Shown one piece after another: positions 36,116-48,380 of a DNA stretch of 64,000 bases (the first letter of the stretch is position 1; each line of letters opens with the position of its first letter). The stretch is from Stenopsyche tienmushanensis (taxonomy: Eukaryota > Arthropoda > Insecta > Trichoptera > Stenopsychidae), in assembly GCA_008973525.1 (NCBI GenBank), contig WACJ01000274.1, positions 2,976,001 to 3,040,000 on the forward strand, in the 5' to 3' direction. Under the pieces are notes generated by a model that saw only the letters and a list, made by a program, of their open reading frames with translations, was not told the origin of the DNA and ran no database searches. The position numbers were made by a program, and so were the translations under genes.

Positions 36116-39100
36116 CTTTTATTTAATACTCTCGTCACTCAATATGAATCGGTGTTGTTTCACACGGGGCCTAAATTCGATAGTCGGAACGTTAACAGAA
36201 GGAATAGCGATGCGATATTATAATGCACAGGATAAACGCGGACGACTTGTGGCACATCTTCTCTCAGGTGTTGATTTATCTTAGGTCGATAAGTTTGATT
36301 TTGTCATTAACAAAGTGAATATAAGCATGTGCGAAAAGGGTAGGAATGCATGTTTCGAGGTCTTGTAGACTCCTCACTGGTACAAAAAATGAATCAAATA
36401 TAAAATACTGATTTACAAGTTGTTAATATCATACTGAATTTACACTTTTGCTACTTCAGACAAAAATATTATTAAAGTCGACATTCTTCAAAAGTTTTAA
36501 CGAATATATTTCCTCGTCAAATTTATAAATATATTTCAGCCAAATTCCAATACATGAGAGCTAATATTATGTTTTCTCTGTATACATTTTAGATACGTAT
36601 CACATAATCATTCATTCATATAAATGACGAGTGATATTTGCATCATGTTATTCTTCAATACGAAAATTCTTCCACGCGCCGAAATAATTATACATTAATG
36701 GTAAAAGTTATAAAATCAGGAAACGCAATTAATAATTAATAGTTAGTTATATAAACATCTAATGATGATATGGCGTGAAATATTGAATAGATGCACCAAA
36801 AAATAATTTTCTCTCGAAGTTCAAATGAACAATTTTGAGCTTCTATTGAATGTACTCAAGAATGTCCTATAATAAATTTAAGCATTAATATTGCTGACAG
36901 AAGAGCCTTCGAACGTTTTGGCGGACATTTAATATGAGTATAAGAGATATAGTGGTATGCATGCCATTCCATTTTTTATTACAACAAATGTTTACCACAC
37001 GTGAATTTTTATAATACCATGAGCCATAAATACAGGAAAAAAGATATTGAGGTTCCGATTGTTGATATACCATAAATCTGTATTTTACACATGCAATAAA
37101 GTGATAACAACCACCCCTTAGCCCAACCATAAGCTTACCCGCAGCAATAATAATTTATTGCAGTTTTTTTAACACGATCTCTTTTGACCTCTTGTTCATA
37201 AAACCACACAAAAAGAACAATTCTGTAAGATTGATATTAAGAAAGAAATGCGAATCATTTTTCATGAAGAAAGTATTATTTGAATAGGATTTGTTTTAAG
37301 TAGGAATCTGTGAGTGAATAGTGAAATTATCTTTTTTTTAAATCATATTTTAATTATAAGTGCAAATTTAGAAATTCGTAGATGGTACTGGATGACTTTA
37401 TTAATCGCCTCAGTATTTATTTGTTTAAATCCAGGAATAAATGATAAACTTGGATCCTAATGATCTATTGAAGATGACCTTGGTGAATAAGTTTTTATTA
37501 CGGTGAAAATATTTTTTGCAATTTTTATAATAAAAATCCAAAATCCGCAATGTCAATACTTGGTATATTGTTATACTTATAATATATGTTATGTATTTTT
37601 TTTTTAAATTTAAATTTCATAAAGAGCATCAATCAGTTGACCATACTTTACGGGGTATTCTAGTCTAGAATTTTGAAAAAATCTATTTTTTTATACATTT
37701 TTTCAAAGCTTAGACTCTTAAAAATATATTCTTTAAAGAAATTTGCAAAATTCTAATTAATTACGGAATAATAGCTATTTTAGCGACACGGCAACTGAGC
37801 CGGTCTTAGCAGAATGAAATCTTTAAACGCGTTTTTTAACACTGTTGACATGATATCTCAAATTTGAATTAACTGATTTACTTTATATTATGTATAAATC
37901 TTTTTTATACAAAGTTTTATAGTTTCTACCAGATTTATGCCAAAATTTAATTTTTCACTATTTAAAACTGTAATAATATGGCCAAAATATGACTTTTTTT
38001 TAAACAGTGTCCATTTAGTGATAATATTTTTATTTTATTATTGTTGAGGTAGAGACTAAAGCCACATCTTTACTAATTAATAATTATATTGTTAGAAAGA
38101 GAAAATCTACATAGAACAATGATGATATTGTCACTGCGTATACTATTTCTTCCGAAGAAGAGAGCGATTTTGAATCATCTCGAAAACAGCATAATTTTTT
38201 TTTTAAGTATATAATTATGGATAAAATGCCTTAGCTTGAATCGACAATACCCATATTAAATCTTGAAATATGTATTTAGATTAGGAATCTGTTCAACGAA
38301 AATCGATATAAAATCAAAAGATCGTTGTGTTTTTATATTTGAACACTACGTAAATTATCCATAGTTTACAAAGAACAACTGGTAAATAAATGTAATTCCT
38401 TACATTTATGATAGAAAATCTATCCATTTCTTCACCAGATTGCCACTAAGGAGAACAAAGTACCTGTTTTGAAAAGAAACCTTAATTTCAACCCCCAAAT
38501 TTGGTTTAATTACAAAGAAATATATTTTATATGCTTGGTGGCAATAAACAAGGAACTATCCACATAAAAACACTCCAGTTTGATAACTAAAAAAGGAGCA
38601 CACTCGTTCATGACATTCAGGAATAATATCATAATGTTTTATTAAACAAACCGATTTCATTATAATCATCTAAAATAAGTAATAAATTGCACTTTGACTT
38701 TGATTAACGAAATTGAATATATTTTTATAATTTCAAAATTGACATGATTTACTTATTCATGGCTATAAATCATTACCTCAAGCATTTTATGCGTTGTAAA
38801 AATTGCCGATTTTATCAACTCTTTAATCAGAAGCTCATTTACCACTTATAAGTTAAGTCTTTCAAGCTTGCAGCCGGAATATCCTCAGGCTCAATCATTC
38901 ATGGGCGTAACGTTTGACCCAAATAATCATACGTCATCCCTCATTTTAATCGACTTGCATTGTAAATCGAAATTATGGGTCAAGAATTGATTTAAAATAT
39001 ATAAGATGAATGACATGCACATTGTCCGAGCCGTTCATACTTGACCTTTATAATTAATAGCAAGGCTCGTGTGTATTTTTATACATTTAATTATTATCGA

Positions 39101-40112
39101 AAAGTTGTTTCGGATTTTGCAACGCAGTGTTAATGACATAGAAACGCTGAATTTATTTATAGATCGAATAATTGCCTAATGAAACACTTTGGCTCGATGA
39201 GATTGGTCGGTCTTTTGCTCAGATCCGAATTGTTCGCTGATGATGGCCGTGTGTAATTTTCTCGTAAAATAGATAATGGCGGGGTCATGAGAAAGCGGCT
39301 TTCGTACCTAAATTTGAATAGCTTACATTGATACTTTCACTTTCGCATTGATAATAACAAAAAACTGATCAAATCGAATCGGGATTTACCGTTTACAGCG
39401 GATTCACTTTCATCGCTTCCATACACAAGTGCATTTTTGAAAGTTGCTCTGGTAAAAAAAAAATGTTTTTATAAGTTATGTTGATCAAACATGTATGATA
39501 TGCTGAGCTTCACTGACTACATTTGATTTTATTTACATTTTTTAAACTGTTTATGCAATATTATTACAACTAATCACCGCTTATAATTGAGAGTTTTCAT
39601 TTTTCATCGGAAGTTTTGGTATTTATCTTATTATGATTAAAGAATTTGAAACTCATACTGAGTCTTCAAAAAAAAAAATCTGATGTCATTGAAAATTATT
39701 TAATATGTTTTATAATACAAAACGAAACATAATATTAAATATATTTTTGTATGGATAGATTGAATTTCGTTTTCAGAATAATTCAATAGACCACAATGAT
39801 CTTTATCCAATTACATAAATAATTATTATAATTCTTTAAAGTCCTTATGACGTCCATCAAAGCATGAATCTTGACGTGTCATATCCGATGTCGGATATAG
39901 GGGATCTCTATAAGAGATCTTACTAGGGAAAGGATTTAATATGGTGGTTTCCTATTGCCTTCTGCCTGATTTAAAGTGGTAAAGTAAGGATAGAATTATT
40001 TGAAAAGGTAGGAGAGAAGAGAATCTATTAGTGAGTAGCGAAATTATCATTATGCATCCACAATCTCGATTTTAACCTGAACCTTTACAATAACAATCCA
40101 GGATGACATATG
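36116..40112. other. Intergenic, no supported gene
   Basis: AT-rich. At 37630-37860, TTACGGGGTATTCTAGTCTA and an AAACGCGTTTTT motif, then around 38110-38170 an open Ser/Glu-rich stretch (SSEEESDFESS), hint at a badly decayed DNA transposon; the evidence is weak. Two adjacent hairpins lie at 39881-39919. A GGTGGTTTCCTATTGCCTTC motif at 39942-39961 resembles common insect interspersed repeats. Confidence 0.4.
39881..39919. other. Two adjacent perfect inverted repeats
   Basis: ATATCCGA-TG-TCGGATAT (39881-39898) and GATCTCT-ATA-AGAGATC (39903-39919) lie 4 bp apart. They could form a double hairpin or cruciform, or be paired binding sites; nothing indicates which. Confidence 0.4.
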
Positions 40113-40121
40113 ATGATCTTT

Positions 40122-40314
40122 TTTTTTTTTTTTTGAGGTAGCTTTTAGCAATCCCTTTTTTTATGGTATCATTACCAACCATTTTGACATGGTTTTTCAT
40201 GGCATATATATGTTTTTAAAAATGTGGTTGCCAGCCACATCTCCTGTGGGATTCGAACCCGAGATGATCGGGTTACGAGTCCAACCGCTTAACGCGGGAC
40301 TACCTACAGGTACT
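40122..40314 (-). mobile_element. Complete tRNA-derived SINE with target-site duplication
   Basis: Read on the minus strand, the 5' end is tRNA-like: GTTAAGCGGTTGGACTCGTA (A-box region, D arm, anticodon loop with CGT) and CGGGTTCGAATCCC (B box and T arm; plus 40248-40260). A unique body follows, then an A-tail of about 15 (plus poly-T 40122-40134). The 9-bp ATGATCTTT flanks both sides (40113-40121 and 40315-40323), a LINE-style target duplication. The head, body, tail and flanks together mark a complete retroposed SINE of about 193 bp. The identical target duplications suggest a fairly recent insertion. The head most resembles tRNA-Thr(CGT), but acceptor-stem pairing is not preserved, so it is not a working tRNA gene. 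Confidence 0.85.
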
Positions 40315-40323
40315 ATGATCTTT

Positions 40324-40706
40324 GCCCTCTTATATTCAGTGATTGTTTATATAGTTACACTCATCTTTAAATTATACATGGTTATATTGATTATTGATAA
40401 ACCACCGGTTTATGAACATCTTCTCTTTCGGGTAAACAATATTTGGGAAAATATTTATATTATTTTCCTGTACTTATATTTATTCCTGAACGTTCAAATG
40501 AGGTTAGTTTTATGTTGCAGCTCTTTTAGAATGTCATTTATCAGTTAGTAATATAATGTTTGGTAGATACAATAGTAGAAACTACTAGACAATCAGATTT
40601 ATGTTCCCATTTCAATTGAGGTTTTTCAAATATGTATGAAGAAATTATTACACATTTTTATTTATTAAAATAATTTCTATTTATGCTAACACTATATTTT
40701 ATTGAT
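40324..40706. other. Short intergenic gap
   Basis: AT-rich, between the SINE and the TA-flanked element; nothing recognised. Confidence 0.4.
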
Positions 40707-40708
40707 TA

Positions 40709-42473
40709 TACAGGGTGTTTTGAACATAAACCATTTTTTTTCCTTTTTGATGTTAGGAGGGTAATTTGTTACGTTCCACATGTAGGGTCACACATGTAGG
40801 GCCACATATCAAGTATCAGGGTTGTTGAAATAGATTTTTTTTTCAACATTTTGAAAAAATATCCAAAGTTTCACCGTTAAATCGTCATATTTTTTTAAGG
40901 CGTCTTCTCACTTTAGGCGCCTCAAAAATAGGCAATTTTCGAGGATTTTCGCTTAAAAATATGGGATAAAATGGATCTAATGTAATAAACACATCTTTTA
41001 AGTACATGAAAAACAATATTTTTATATTTTTGAACAATTATTATAGTAAAACAGTAGCATCGAAAAACCCGTGTAGAAATGTTATGCTCGTGGCTTGTTG
41101 ATCTCCGAGATGGGTCATTTGAAACAAAAAAATAAAACAGTTTTAGATTCAGTATATCAGTGGCTATAGCGCATATCATCAGATTTTTGATATTCGCGAA
41201 AATAACAAAATGGCGCACGTTTTTCGAAAAAGTAAAAAAAAACGCGTTTTTTTTGCAGTTTTTTGTAAAAAAAAATTACTTAAAATCAAAATTTAAAAAA
41301 TCTGATAATATGCGCTATAGCCATAACTATGAAGAATATATCATTCAAATTTCATGACAATCGGCCGAATAGTTTCCGAAATTTCATCAACAAGCCACCG
41401 AAAAACCTTGTTTTGAGATAAACGCGTTTAATGTTTTGATTGCAGAAAAATTGTCCAGACACAGCTTTTGAAACACCCGTTGTTATTTTGGGTATTTCCT
41501 CCGAAGATCTTTATAAATCGGTTTCAAAACCTCGTGAACATCCTCAGCTAGAGCAGGAGGATGTATAGAAATGTCTGATTGTTTTTCACCACTTTCTTGC
41601 ACTTGCACCATGAGTCTGAACAATACGTATGCAGCTGGGTGCTCTCAGGTAGTCACCTAACGGTCGCCCAAAAATGTGGTTAGACTCGTCCGATCTTTAT
41701 GAAATTTCGATATAATATTTTTGAAGATATGTACTTTCAAAATTTAAAAAAAAATCGTTTTTTTTTAAATTTGTAAAGTGAGAAGACGCCTTAATCTATG
41801 ATTTAAATAGCACGAAATAACTGTTTTTGTATTTTGAAATGTGTTTTTTATCCAAAAAAAATCATTATTTTATGCAATTGGTTTAAAGAAAATTACTTCT
41901 GAGCTTCCAAAGTTACATAAAATGTACAAAAAAATGCAAAAAGTCAATTACTAAATTCTTTAAATAAAAATGAACAACTATTTTTAACTTGGTTTAATTT
42001 TTTAAAAATCTCTAAACTATACCAATTCAAACGATATGCTGCATGTCATACAAATCATTCAATAAGTCGTTAAACTTGAAGAGTAACCAGTTTGGCAGGG
42101 TCAGGGTTAAGAAAATACTTTTTTATGTTCAAGATATTTTTTATTAAATTTATTTACAAAACTTGTTCAAATTGACCACCTGTATTTTGTATGCACGTAC
42201 TACATCTTTTTCTTATTACAACTGTAGTTGTCTGAAGTAGCATTTCTTATTTCATTTTTGCAAAGACAGGATTTATTCCTTCAATTAGGATTACTTTTGT
42301 GGGCAACTCTATCATGTAAATTAATAATGTTTTAAATTAATGAAAAAAATTCTCTAACCAACAATTCGACAACCCTGACACTAAGGACATAGGGTCTATG
42401 TCTGAAACGTAGCAAAAAAAACCCTAACCCCAAAAAAAAAAAAATTGTCGGTCCATGTGAAAAACATCCTGTA
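40709..42473. mobile_element. 1.77-kb TA-flanked inverted-repeat DNA transposon
   Basis: The left terminus TACAGGGTGTTTTGAACATA (40709-40728) and the right terminus (inverse complement TACAGGATGTTTTTCACATG, 42454-42473) are flanked by TA on each side, with further subterminal similarity (a T run, GGGTTAGGG/GATGTTAGG, GTTACGTT/GCTACGTT). There is no transposase frame, so it is non-autonomous, probably of the Tc1/mariner superfamily by its TA target. Part of it (41855-42117) recurs at 3558-3822, and its terminus recurs alone at 48330. A TTAA-flanked element is inserted within it (40895-41794). Confidence 0.7.
40895..41794. mobile_element. 900-bp TTAA-flanked miniature element nested in the TA element
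   Basis: It is bounded by TTAA (40895-40898 and 41791-41794) and a perfect 17-bp terminal inverted repeat, GGCGTCTTCTCACTTTA (40899-40915; complement at 41774-41790). These ends match the left end of the transposase-bearing element at 43942 (GGGGTCATCTCACTTTA) at 15 of 17 positions, so that family probably supplied the transposase. The middle contains an inverted repeat: GGCTATAGCGCATATCATCA (41162) against the complement at about 41304-41323, and GTGGCTTGTTGAT against ATCAACAAGCCAC. It has no credible frame. The partial copy at 3461-3822 lacks it, which supports insertion here. Confidence 0.8.
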
Positions 42474-43941
42474 TAAATGTTTACGGATAAATAACAAACA
42501 TAGTTTTAATGCATGTCAATTGAAGACGGTTGAAAAACATACTTTAGTTGTTAAGTGGCGATAATTTCTTTGGCTCACTTCACGTGACTCAAAAATGATC
42601 CTTGGAGATTAATTATTTTAATAAATATTGTGATAGTTTTTGACACAGATAATGAATTATTAGCAGAATTGATAACATGTTGCAAATCTATCGTTTTCTA
42701 CTTAGTGAGCCTATATCAAAAGTTTGCACGTCCAACAATAGGTAACGTCAGAGGTCAGGATTAAAGTATTTTTCCAACTTATAACCTCAAGCCTCGCGCC
42801 ACAAGGTGGGCTTTTAGAGGTCAATCTGCATTTATGTTGCATGCTTAAAAAAGTGTCTGGGTCTTTGAATCAAACTTTCAGTGATTGACCTTTTTGCACG
42901 AAGTTCGAAGAATATTAGCTCTCATCGCATTCGTCCATTGTACGACTTTCTGTTCACGTAAAATTGCGAAAATCCGACTGAGGTCAAAATCTTCAAATGT
43001 TGTAAGAACAGGTAAATGTTCGCTTAAATGTGTCGCCAGCATATTTATATTTCTTCTGGTAGCTGACATTTATATGTCTACGCGAATAACTCACATGTAT
43101 ATTTAATCGCTATTGATTATTCCAATTGATGCAGCTATTAACCATTTATCGCCTTGTATTATAAAACAGATTCAAATTCTGCTATGGTAACCAAGAGTCA
43201 TTTTAAAAATGCACCATCGGCGACAACATCACAGCTAAACGCTCAAATGTTATGCGAATTAATGCGTAATTAAATATGATTTTCTATGTTATAAATGCTC
43301 TCATTTTCTATTTTCTCCATAAATCATAAATCTGCATATCCATACTCCTTGGCATAGATATTGATCGTAAAATTACAGCACCAATAATTGAATAAAATTG
43401 CACAACCTTACTCGTGTATTATCACTATGAAGATTTACGGACCATACGTTTTTTTATACGGTCATCATTAGTGGTAAAATTACGCTTGGATTAATAGTAT
43501 AAAAAATCATAATAGATTTAACTTAACACCTGTGCTATAATTTGTATACAGAAATCGTCAATCGTAAACGTTCAAAATTATGGCGTTTTATGGAAGTAAT
43601 TATGTTGATCCTTAATATGTTTGCATATACAGATACGTAATTGACAAGAAGTGTGTTGGATGATTGATCTAAGAACAACATCGTTAAGATCGTTTCACAG
43701 CCAGAAATATAATATTGTGCAATATTTTAATTTTTTCGGTTTGTTTGCGTGGATTGCATATCTATAATTCGAATTTGTACGTAACATAAAAAGTTAAATG
43801 ACGTAATGACAGCTACATGTATAAAATGTATTTTTTGCGCAATATTTTTTAGGCGCAAAATGTATTTAATATGGATATTAATGGATAATTCCAGATGAAA
43901 TATCTCTTTAGTTAAATTTCATGTAGATTTATTTTGATAAA
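42474..43941. other. Intergenic, nothing recognised
   Basis: AT-rich. The overlapping short frames at 42878-43106 on both strands lack any recognisable feature. Confidence 0.4.
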
Positions 43942-45010
43942 TTAAGGGGTCATCTCACTTTATCACATCAATAAAATCGTTTTTTTAATTCATTTTTCGA
44001 AAGTATATATACATATTACGCTCGAAGGAATCACTGCGTTCAGATTGCGCCCCAGCAGCTCTGAGACCGCTGCAGTCGTAGGCTTGTCTTTATACTTGCT
44101 TTTGTTTACAGGACAGAGGCTCTACTAAGGGTACAAATGAAGTCAAAATATGTTAACACAGATTTAAAAAACGCTAGTAAGCTAGCGAAAAGTAAGGGCA
44201 CAAAAAGATAGATCTCTTTACGAAGTGCTTCGACAACCGAATAGCTAACTAATAAATTGATAAAAGATTTATCTAATTATTATGGCTTAGCTATTCGCCG
44301 AAGTCCAGACTTAATAAAAATTGTAATAAATGCTATTTGGGCCTCATACTATCATAAAATTTAAGAAGGCGGCGTAGATTCTTAGTGCGAATAGCAGAAA
44401 CATGCAACTACAAGATCTTTATATTTGTACAGTCATCCTCCCGCTCTCATTGAGGAAGTTCAGCGATTCTTAATGCCCATTTATGAAGAATTATCGTTGA
44501 TGATTTACTAGAAAGATGGCTTAGGTCGAATACACAAAATAACAATGAGAGTTTCAACGCGTGTATCGTATCAGAGATACCAAAACATATTTTTTGTGGT
44601 AAAAAAATACCAGAAATCGTGACACATTCTGCAGTCTGCATTTTTAACGACGGATTTGAACTTATTTTAAAAATAATGAACGTCATGGGGATCACGATTC
44701 GTGAAGACGCGCAAAGAGAACTCCGAATCTTCGAAAGAAGCTAGAACAGCTCACAGAGACGATAAATGAGCAAAAAAGATAAGCTTAGAATTTCGAAATT
44801 TTTTATAGAATTTCGAAAAACCAAGTCGCCGATTGATCTGAAATTTTACGAGCTTATTTCACACTTGTATAGCAACGATTTTACATTAAAAAATACCCCC
44901 AAAAAGGGTTTTTTTCCCCAAACATTTTATTTAAAACAGCTTATTAAAAAAAAAATATAATAATTGAGTGTTTTTCCTTATTTTTTGGGTCGTCAAAGTA
45001 GATGACTTAA
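43942..45010 (+). mobile_element. TTAA-flanked DDE transposon, Mutator-like-domain type, copy 2
   Basis: TTAA (43942-43945) then GGGGTCATCTCACTTTA; at the right end, the inverse complement of 44990-45010 reads TTAAGTCATCTACTTTGACG. Between them (about 44244-44744) the transposase is legible with shifts and stops: KDLSNYYGLAIRRSPD, NAIWASYYHK, LIEEVQRFLMPIYEELS, TQNNNESFNACI, IPKHIFCGKKIPEIVTHSAV, CIFNDGFELILKIMNVMGIT and AQRELRIFERS. Insect transposases of the 'Mutator-like transposase domain' kind have the same order (NYYGLAIRR...FYHK...YEDLS...NNNESFN...FNDG). Its N-terminal half is deleted, so it is inactive. TTAA targets also occur in piggyBac and Kolobok elements, so the superfamily is not settled. 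Confidence 0.75.
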
Positions 45011-48000
45011 GTTGAGTAATACAACAAATATCTCATCAAATGCAGAAGACGATCTTTTGAATACAATGTTTCACTTGGCGAAAAATATTGTTGCTCTGGC
45101 CTTATATTATTTTTAGCTATCCACTTCTCATTTTTTTATTATGACTTATTACAAAAAGGATTGTTTTATTTTCCTTGTTAACAGATAACTTTGCATTTAC
45201 ATTTCTTTGTAAGTATCTTCATTACTATGAATTCTTTCTGACAATCCCTCAATAGATTTCAACAGGTCATCATTTGAGTTGGAGTGCCTATTTTCATTTT
45301 TTAGGTCAATTGCCTGATACAAATTGTTTAAACCATTATTGATATTGATTGACTTTTAACACTTCCACGTGTTGTTTATTATTTAGATCGCATTTTTTGT
45401 ATTCCAATTATAATCATAGAAAAGTAATAATGTCTGATACATTATTTTTTAGCATTATAAAAATAATTTTTACACAAAAAATATTTATTCTGAAAAATTA
45501 TGGATGAATTTTTGGTACAACTTAAAAATAGGATCAGACCTTTCTCTTATAATGTTTGGAAATATGCTAATGTTTTGCAGATTTTATTAATTGATATACA
45601 GACACAGCCTATTTGAATTGGCCACATATGCATTGCAAATGCTATTTGACAACATTTCCTTCCTTTCGTCAATGTTTGCTAAATTCGTCATTCATATTTT
45701 CATGGATGATTTCTATTTTTGATCAGCAATATGAGCTTACTATTATTTTGAATTTCATCTTTTTAATTAACTGTACAAAAGCTTTTTAATCATAACGAGA
45801 ATATTATTTTACGATATCTTCGAAATTGGCTCACTTCTCTCACTTCTTAAACAAATTAACTATGTAGAAGCATTGAAAAATAATGTTACTAACATCATTA
45901 TATGTAAATTATAATAACGTAAATCAGCCTTTCTCAAATTTTTATATTGTAGTACCCATTCATAATGAAGTATTTTGCGCAAAATCTCTTCACCGCGAAC
46001 GCCATTTGAATACTATTTATAAAAAAATGCATAAAATAAGAATTTTAAAGTATGTTTTTCAATTATTTAAATCAGTTCGGTGATTTTTGATATGCGCATG
46101 AAAAACCGCGGAAACATGAATCAAATCGGTTTCTTAACTTCAAAATTGAATTCAAAGAACTATTAGCAAATATATTTCAAAACAGCACCTATTAATAATA
46201 TAACCTTATTATTTAACATTTAAAATCATGATAATTATTTACATGTCATTAGCATTTAACAGCTTTCTAGTACAGAACTATCCAGACCAAATGTTACCGA
46301 ATTATGTCCGTCAAACCGCTCATACTAAAGTATAATTGTATTATATTTGGTCGTTAGGTTCTAATCGTCTTTAGCTTTAAAGATCATGCACACGACAAGT
46401 TTACAGAACCTGAATATTTACACATATTTAACATAATTATCTAAACAGATGTTAAGTTCGATATAAAATATAATGCTTTTATTTAATTTATAGTAGGCTT
46501 TGCTTAATTCCTTCATGCATCATGAAACCCATAAGTTTTGGCTTTAAGCTTAATTTAAAAATCTGTATTTAAGGTTGTAAATGCATGGTCACTGATACAA
46601 GTAAAGGTCATCGGTTCATCGAAGTTGCTATAATCTGCAAGTTCACCTTAGCTATTTTAATGTCTTTGTTGTTTATCGTAAGTTGTCTGTCTTCAAAATA
46701 ATTTAAATATTCTATCGCAGGATTTGTCGATAATGACTGTTAACCACGTGGAATACAGAATTGTAAACACAGTTTATTATCATCAGACAATTGGCAAATG
46801 TCACAGTTATTGTTTATCTTCACCGTTAAACACATTTTGCATCGTGACAGTTATTTAAAAGTATATAATTTTACACGCCACGAAGCGATCTTCTCAGAAC
46901 CAGCATACTAAGTCACACTTATGACAAATTGTGATATATTGATGTCTAAAGGCACGATTTATGTGATTCATGATTATGAACATAAGCATTCAAGGCGAAC
47001 TGGAGTCAGAATTCATACCTCCAAGCAGATTATGGCAAGCGCTCTTAGATATCGAGGATCAATTTTGGAGCGAATGTTCATCGTAGGATTGTGCTATTAT
47101 ATAATTTATGATTAAAATTCAATAAGCAATTATGTCGAACAGAAAGAAATGTTAATGTTGAATTAAAACCACAGTGTGATTGCCATTTTGGGTAATAAAC
47201 TCGATTCGCGCCCGAGATCTATCATTGAAACTGCAAAATTTATTACGGTCGTTATATTTTATGTACTCAAGTTAATAGATCTCGGGTGTAAATGTAAATG
47301 GTTGCGTATCTCTGAAGTCGATTAGCTTCTCTCGTTTCCGCCTAATTAATTCCCAAACAATATTTTCCTGGTTCGAAGCCGTTTATCTAGTTTTTATTCG
47401 TTAGTACTCTTGTTCTCTAAGAAAAATAATGCTCTTACGAATTACTAATTGTTCTAATAAGAATCATCAAAATTAAATGATCAGTAAAATGCTTAATGAT
47501 TGCACGCAATAAATTTTGCAATCTAGAAACCAACAGCATCTTAGAAATATTGTTTAGATTGATATTTGATCAAATGGCAAAGCTAATTTTTGACGTACTT
47601 TTACTTTATAATCATGCATATTTTATTCAGTACATATGGTATTAAATGTATCTAGATCAATATAATTTGATTTATGCTCTCTATTTAAATCCTTCAATCT
47701 GTAAACAGTTTAATACACTCTGAATAGCATACCAACAATTGCACATTAACTCTTAAACGCTTTGTAAATTTAATTTATCAAAGGGTAGTTGCTAGAAACA
47801 TAAGACGATTTTGCAGTGTTATGTAATTTTCTACTTTTTTGATAAGCTTTTTAGAGTTAGTAGTAATGATAGTTTGGCTTTCACATCTGGAACATCTGGA
47901 TTCTTCTGAAGAATCTAATCATCTGCGATTTTTCCATTGGAAATCTCTTGGGATTGGGATTCTCTAAAATTGTTTCTTATTTCATTTTATTTTGATACAC

Positions 48001-48328
48001 TATTTTTTATTACTTACAACTAATCAATCGTACATATGTCTTTTTAATATTAAAATCATCATACATTAATATCCTTCAAAGCTTGAAACAGATCAATGGA
48101 GTTGTTCATTGAATATGTCATGTCACTATGTCGTGATAATTGGATTCTGATATATATATATGAGTTAATCAACTTTCCATATAAGAATGAAACTTATACG
48201 ATTAACCAACCAACAGAAAACAATTAAAATCCATATATAAATACACATAATGTTACCTGATGTCCGAGTTTCATTTTGACATCAATATGAAAAAAATATA
48301 AGCAAAAAAAATATTTTCATTTATAAAT
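45011..48328. other. Intergenic, no supported gene
   Basis: AT-rich, no coding evidence. A 12-bp inverted repeat CCCGAGATCTAT / ATAGATCTCGGG lies at 47211-47222 and 47275-47286 in a locally GC-richer patch (47170-47350) that could be a conserved regulatory element. The frame at 46921-47115 shows no recognisable domain. Confidence 0.4.
47211..47286. other. Perfect 12-bp inverted repeat around a 52-bp spacer
   Basis: CCCGAGATCTAT (47211-47222) and ATAGATCTCGGG (47275-47286) are exact inverse complements. They could be miniature-element ends, a stem-loop, or paired protein-binding sites. No flanking duplication was seen. Confidence 0.45.
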
Positions 48329-48329
48329 A

Positions 48330-48380
48330 CAGGATGTTTTGCACATGGTTCGGAATTTTTTTTTTTTTTTTCAAAAAAAA
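48330..48380 (+). repeat. Solo terminus of the TA-flanked element family
   Basis: ATACAGGATGTTTTGCACAT followed by GGTTCGGAA and a long T run matches the right-end terminus of the 40709-42473 element and the left end at 3461. No partner end or interior was recognised downstream. Confidence 0.5.

Noticed and set aside
37630..38170. Possible decayed DNA transposon (TTACGGGGTATTCTAGTC end, Ser/Glu-rich frame)
   Set aside because: Only suggestive motifs; no second terminus, target duplication or transposase domain could be read.
40239..40310. Functional tRNA-Thr(CGT) gene on the minus strand
   Set aside because: The T arm and B box are good, but acceptor-stem pairing is absent, the anticodon stem has a mismatch, and the sequence continues into a SINE body with A-tail and target duplication.
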